9,398 nt of DNA. Origin: CAZJGF01 sp964545665. GTDB lineage: Bacteria > Chloroflexota > Dehalococcoidia > GIF9 > AB-539-J10. Positions within the stretch are counted from its first letter, which is position 1. The number at the start of each line of letters is the position of its first letter. The notes below the pieces were generated by a model that was not told the origin of the DNA, searched no databases, and worked only from the letters and a program-made list of their open reading frames with translations. The position numbers were made by a program, and so were the translations under genes. The stretch spans positions 1 to 9,398 of the forward strand of contig CAZJGF010000060.1 in NCBI GenBank assembly GCA_964545665.1. The letters are read 5' to 3'. Positions 6,275 to 9,398 of the stretch are shown one piece after another.

Positions 6275-7642
6275 ATGAAAAAGATGACCCGAACTATTTC
6301 GGGAGTAACCCCAGTGGCAGTTATGGCCAAGCCGTTTCCTTGCCCCGGCAAATGTGTCTATTGTCCCGGCTCTCCTGGGGCGCCAAAGAGCTACACTGTG
6401 GAGTCCCCGGCAGTCCTTCGCGCCATTAAGTGCAACTTCGACCCTAGAAAACAGGTACAATTGAGGCTTAAGACATTAGCGGACATGGGGCATGCTTCAG
6501 ATAAGGTGGAACTCATCATCATGGGAGGCACCTTTCTAGCTTACCCTGAAGAGTACCAGTATCAGTTTGTCAAGGACTGCTACGATGGCCTCAATGAGGT
6601 TCCCTCTGCCAACTTAGAGGAAGCCAAGAATTTGAATGAATCTGCTGAGCACCGCTGCGTGGGGTTATGTATTGAAACCAGACCCGACTGGTGTGGAGAG
6701 AAAGAAATAAAGCGCATGCTTGATTTTGGCACCACCAGAGTGGAGCTTGGTGTGCAGACTTTGGATGATGACATCCACCGCTTGACAAGGAGAGGACATG
6801 GGGTAGCTGAGATAATCTCAGCTACGAGGCTTCTGCGAGATTACGGCTTCAAAGTTTACCATCACTGGATGCCTGGGTTACCTGGGTCAACACCTGAGCG
6901 CGACCTGTTCCTGTCAAGGAAATTGTTTAACGATGCACAGTTTCGCCCCGATGGCCTCAAGCTTTACCCTACCTTGGTGGTAATGGGGAGCGAGCTGGAG
7001 AAATGGTACCGAGATAATCGCTACCAGCCCTATGACGATGACGAAATGATAGGTTTGCTTGTGGATATTAAAATTCTAATTCCTAAATATGTCAGGGTTC
7101 CCAGGTTGATGCGGGATATTCCCAGCAAATTCATCATCGCTGGCTGCAAGGACCTGGCTTTAAGAGGAAGCATCAGAAAAAGGATGAATGAATTGGGCGT
7201 TCATTGTAGATGTGTTCGTTGTCGAGAATATGGGCATCGCTTGAGGGACGGGTGGACGATTGGCGAGCCCAAGCTGACCAGATTGGATTATCAGGCTTCT
7301 GAAGGCAAGGAGATTTTCCTTTGCTACGAGGACGCTAACGAGACTTTATTTGGCCTTTTGAGACTAAGGAGCAATTGTGGTTCCCCAGCGGCCTCTAATT
7401 CTGGCTCAGCTCTCATCAGAGAACTACACGTTTTTGGTTCCGAGGTTCCTTTAGGAGAAAAACGGGATCAAGCTCCACAGCACCACGGTCTAGGGGCGGA
7501 ATTGCTTCAACAGGCAGAAGGAATTGCCAGCGAGGAATTCCAGGCTAGTAAGTTGAGCATCTTGAGTGGTGTTGGCGCTCGGGACTACTACCGCTTGTTC
7601 GGCTATCACCTGGAAGGCGCTTACATGGTCAAAGAGCTTTAG
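6275..7642 (+). CDS. elp3: Elp3 radical SAM/GNAT tRNA wobble-uridine modification enzyme
   Basis: A 455-residue stand-alone Elp3. The family uses a radical SAM core and acetyl-CoA to install a carboxymethyl group on C5 of uridine 34 in tRNA. The 4Fe-4S cysteines are C23, C27 and C30 (CPGKCVYC), with classical CxxxCxxC spacing. GIETRPDW-like and GVQTLDD segments belong to the radical SAM barrel; here they read CIETRPDW and LGVQTLDDD. The zinc-type motif HCRCVRCRE spans 310-318. The C-terminal GNAT domain has LIREL (380-384), the acetyl-CoA loop QHHGLG (402-407) and GVGARDYYRLFGY (432-444). The N-terminal extension of archaeal and eukaryotic Elp3 is absent; from memory, the structurally characterised Dehalococcoides mccartyi Elp3 is of the same short type. 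ATG 6275 lacks a clear Shine-Dalgarno; ATG 6284 is an alternative. It is divergent from the Trm9-like gene. Confidence 0.95.
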   Translation: MKKMTRTISGVTPVAVMAKPFPCPGKCVYCPGSPGAPKSYTVESPAVLRAIKCNFDPRKQVQLRLKTLADMGHASDKVELIIMGGTFLAYPEEYQYQFVKDCYDGLNEVPSANLEEAKNLNESAEHRCVGLCIETRPDWCGEKEIKRMLDFGTTRVELGVQTLDDDIHRLTRRGHGVAEIISATRLLRDYGFKVYHHWMPGLPGSTPERDLFLSRKLFNDAQFRPDGLKLYPTLVVMGSELEKWYRDNRYQPYDDDEMIGLLVDIKILIPKYVRVPRLMRDIPSKFIIAGCKDLALRGSIRKRMNELGVHCRCVRCREYGHRLRDGWTIGEPKLTRLDYQASEGKEIFLCYEDANETLFGLLRLRSNCGSPAASNSGSALIRELHVFGSEVPLGEKRDQAPQHHGLGAELLQQAEGIASEEFQASKLSILSGVGARDYYRLFGYHLEGAYMVKEL

Positions 7643-7649
7643 CTTCTTG

Positions 7650-8009
7650 TTAACAGGTTATATGAATAAGGGCAGCCACACTTCTGCCTTGTCTGCTAAG
7701 CTCATCTAGCTTGGCCACAGCGTCATGGGATGGTTGGACTATCAGGTTTACATTCTTTTCCTTAGCCCAGTTCTCTGCATCAGTGGCTAGACCAGCTATG
7801 CCATAGATGCCGGTGCCGATGATTATGCTTTCGGGCTCGCCCTGGGCTAATTCTTCGACCTCTTCTTTCCTGATGTTGTGACTACCCAACACTAAGAAAT
7901 TGTGCCCCCTTTTCTTTACTGCCCCATCACTCAGTATGACCACATCCTCAAAGTATTTCTCGCCATCGATAATAATGGAGCCAAAGCAGAGTTCATCTAC
8001 CTTAGCCAC
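7650..8009 (-). CDS. Mth938-like domain protein (DUF498/AAMDC type)
   Basis: A 119-residue single-domain protein of the Mth938-like family, which includes Xcc1710-like proteins and the eukaryotic AAMDC and NDUFAF3 relatives. The pattern is typical: FGSIIIDGEKY at the start, a central helix with EEVEELAQ, the glycine loop IIIGTGIYG, LIVQPSHDAVAKLDEL, and the ending VAALIHITC. The length matches the family. No enzymatic activity is established for bacterial members, so no reaction is assigned. The start is GTG 8009; no ATG lies in frame near the N-terminus and a GGGAGGG precedes it. It is convergent with elp3 (7 bp between stop codons) and lies 176 bp downstream of the radical SAM gene on the same strand, so it could be its distal partner in a transcript. 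Confidence 0.85.
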   Translation of the reverse strand: MAKVDELCFGSIIIDGEKYFEDVVILSDGAVKKRGHNFLVLGSHNIRKEEVEELAQGEPESIIIGTGIYGIAGLATDAENWAKEKNVNLIVQPSHDAVAKLDELSRQGRSVAALIHITC

Positions 8010-8185
8010 AATCCCTCCCGTCCCTCGCTAGATAACAGGGGTGCAGGGGCGGGCCTCCTTCTTGTCCCTTTTGCCTCCTTACCCTCCTATTGCTTTGCAA
8101 ATTAGCTCTTCGTTTACTGCTCTGCTTTATCGCCTTGCCATGCTTGAAACGATTCAGCTTTATAAATCCTTTTGCCGTAGCTCGT
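8010..8185. other. Intergenic spacer with duplicated AAGGAGGC motif (minus strand)
   Basis: This stretch separates two minus-strand genes. Read on the minus strand it is purine-rich and contains the 8-mer AAGGAGGC twice, at 8080-8073 and 8060-8053, exactly 20 nt apart. Both are ideal anti-16S matches, but no start codon stands at a usable distance behind either. No convincing terminator hairpin was found for the upstream radical SAM gene. Confidence 0.4.
8013..8019 (-). promoter_or_regulatory. Ribosome binding site of the Mth938-like gene
   Basis: GGGAGGG on the minus strand ends 3 nt before GTG 8009. The spacer is short, but the motif is strong and supports the GTG start. Confidence 0.55.
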
Positions 8186-9355
8186 TTAGATGAAGCTGTC
8201 CTTTAGCTTGAATATTATCTTATCTACGCTCTCACCCTCCATTTTGATGCGCCTTATGACCTCATCAACTTCGTGACGCTTATAGCCATCGGCCAAGTCA
8301 GCTAGACTCTCATAGTAGCCCATCCGCCTGCCTAGTCTGAAGTTGAGTTTTTCCTCATCTGCCAAGGTCAGATACTCATTTATGACATCCAAACACCTTT
8401 GTTTATCCTCGGGCATTCTTCCTTCTACTTCCGCCAGCAAGTTGACTATATGGTCACTTTTGAGGTGGCTAGTAACCTGCAAATTGTCAATAAAAGTTCC
8501 TATTTCCTCCACCACTTCGTCCTCTGTTTGTAGCTCAAAATCTCCGTCTTGCAGTTTAAGCCATAAAGGCATGCTCGGCGAGACATGGAGGCTACGCAGC
8601 CTGATGTAGTCAGGATTGATTTCGTTTAGCACCCTAGCTGTCTCTCTGGCATGCTGTTGCGACATTCTCCTCCCGCCTAATCCAGGTATCACATACTCAC
8701 ATAAAGAGATGCCAGCCTCTTCCACCTTTCTCCCCCCGCTGACCTGCTGCTCGAAGGTAACTCCTTTTTGCATGTAATTCAGCAGAGAATCATAACCTGT
8801 TTCCAATCCAGTGTGAATTCTGTCAAGCCCAGCATCTTTAAGCTCCTTTAGCTCCTCTAGTGATTTCCTCGCTGAGGTATGAGAACGGGAATAAGAGGTT
8901 ATTCTGCTTAAGCCAGGGAAGACAGCTTTGAGATAGGTGATCACCTGAATCAATTGTGGAGTCCTCATAATGAGGGAATTGGAATCTTGGAGGAACGCCG
9001 ACTCACCTCCACCCCAAAGCCATAGTGCGACATTACGTACACATTGATTGTGTTGAGGCTGGTTACAAAGCATTGCCGCCACCTGCCCAACTCCGTTGCC
9101 GTAGCCCAGCTTCCAAGCTATCTCCTTTATCCCCTCGCTAATAGCCTTAGCTGCCTCGATATCTCTGAGGATTTCATCCACTGGTCTCAGTTCAAATTTG
9201 CATCCCTTATACAGGTGACAGAAGAGGCATTTGTTCCAGGGGCAATTCCTGGTAGCCCTTATCAGCAAAGAATACGCCTCGCTAGGAGGTCTTATAGGAC
9301 CCAGTTCATAAGTCCCAGTTAATTTCTCTGCGTCAAAATAGTACCTCGGCCTCAT
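8186..9355 (-). CDS. Radical SAM enzyme of unknown substrate (COG1032-like Fe-S oxidoreductase)
   Basis: A 389-residue radical SAM protein when started at ATG 9355. The cluster cysteines are C38, C43 and C46 in TRNCPWNKCLFC, a Cx4CxxC spacing rather than the canonical Cx3CxxC. IRPPSEAYSLLIRATRNCPW is characteristic of a bacterial family annotated only as radical SAM protein. The SAM-binding GGE-type motif appears as WGGGESAFL, followed by GLDRIHTGLETGYDSLL and YVIPGLGG in the second half of the barrel. The C-terminus is helical and charged (YYESLADLADGYKRHEVDEV) with no recognisable extra domain. I see no B12-binding domain, TRAM domain or second cysteine cluster, so MiaB-type enzymes are unlikely. 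An in-frame TTG at 9382 adds nine residues, and the frame stays open to the window edge, so the start is uncertain. It may be co-transcribed with the Mth938-like gene. Confidence 0.85.
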   Translation of the reverse strand: MRPRYYFDAEKLTGTYELGPIRPPSEAYSLLIRATRNCPWNKCLFCHLYKGCKFELRPVDEILRDIEAAKAISEGIKEIAWKLGYGNGVGQVAAMLCNQPQHNQCVRNVALWLWGGGESAFLQDSNSLIMRTPQLIQVITYLKAVFPGLSRITSYSRSHTSARKSLEELKELKDAGLDRIHTGLETGYDSLLNYMQKGVTFEQQVSGGRKVEEAGISLCEYVIPGLGGRRMSQQHARETARVLNEINPDYIRLRSLHVSPSMPLWLKLQDGDFELQTEDEVVEEIGTFIDNLQVTSHLKSDHIVNLLAEVEGRMPEDKQRCLDVINEYLTLADEEKLNFRLGRRMGYYESLADLADGYKRHEVDEVIRRIKMEGESVDKIIFKLKDSFI

Positions 9356-9398
9356 TCCAGCTATTTTATTCTTACTAAACAAGAGTTGGCAAATACAT

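Noticed and set aside
6245..6460. N-terminal extension of the methyltransferase frame up to 6460
   Set aside because: It would overlap the start of elp3 by about 190 bp, the added residues do not look like a methyltransferase N-terminus, and ATG 6244 gives the expected family start.
8031..8056. G-runs suggesting a G-quadruplex
   Set aside because: Only three clear G-runs are present on the plus strand here, fewer than the four needed for a standard intramolecular quadruplex.
7902..8105. Plus-strand 67-codon frame over the start of the Mth938-like gene
   Set aside because: It is a shadow of the minus-strand gene, with no Shine-Dalgarno or recognisable domain.
8002..8202. Stop-free minus-strand frame encoding a very basic peptide rich in Lys and Arg across the 8010-8185 spacer
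   Set aside because: It has no ATG or GTG start, overlaps both flanking genes, and its basic composition follows from the A/G-rich strand rather than from a recognisable protein.
9380..9398. ATG at the right edge on the minus strand (9398) as the radical SAM start
   Set aside because: It is in another frame and reaches a stop after seven codons.

Overview
The window looks like chromosomal DNA of a bacterium, most plausibly a Chloroflexota/Dehalococcoidia member. This is inferred from moderate GC, Shine-Dalgarno-led genes, dispersed palindromic GTCATTC/GTCATTG-type repeats, and an Elp3 that has the short form I recall for Dehalococcoides mccartyi Elp3. No phage, insertion sequence, CRISPR, rRNA or tRNA signature was seen.

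Layout: positions 1-710 hold no confident intact gene. They contain two palindromic repeat elements (about 66-203 and 621-685), a short protein-like reading frame without a good start (271-483), and a weak hairpin with a T-run after it. A GH3-family acyl-adenylating enzyme follows (711-2390, +), ending at a strong GC-rich hairpin. Next is a 1012-residue membrane-anchored c-di-GMP protein (2498-5536, +) with a multi-pass sensor region, two GAF domains, an intact GGDEF domain and an intact HD-GYP domain. It ends convergently against a class I SAM methyltransferase (5582-6244, -). That gene is divergent, with only 30 bp between start codons, from an Elp3 radical SAM/GNAT tRNA-modifying enzyme (6275-7642, +). 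Elp3 runs convergently, 7 bp apart, into a small Mth938-like protein (7650-8009, -). A radical SAM enzyme of unknown substrate (8186 to about 9355, -) closes the window, and its start may lie further upstream.

The most interesting point is the divergent pair at 5582-7642. The methyltransferase carries features I associate with the Trm9/ALKBH8 methyltransferase family: an N-terminal R-x-x-W-P-like segment, V-Y-H-H-I, P-G-G followed by a V-W strand, then I-P-W and H-R-Y-Y-H-L-F near the C-terminus. In eukaryotes Elp3 (in Elongator) makes cm5U at tRNA wobble position 34 and Trm9/ALKBH8 methylates it to mcm5U. A Trm9-like enzyme beside a stand-alone Elp3 suggests a compact two-gene bacterial version of the mcm5U34 pathway. 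The sequence shows the motifs and the adjacency; the pathway is inference.
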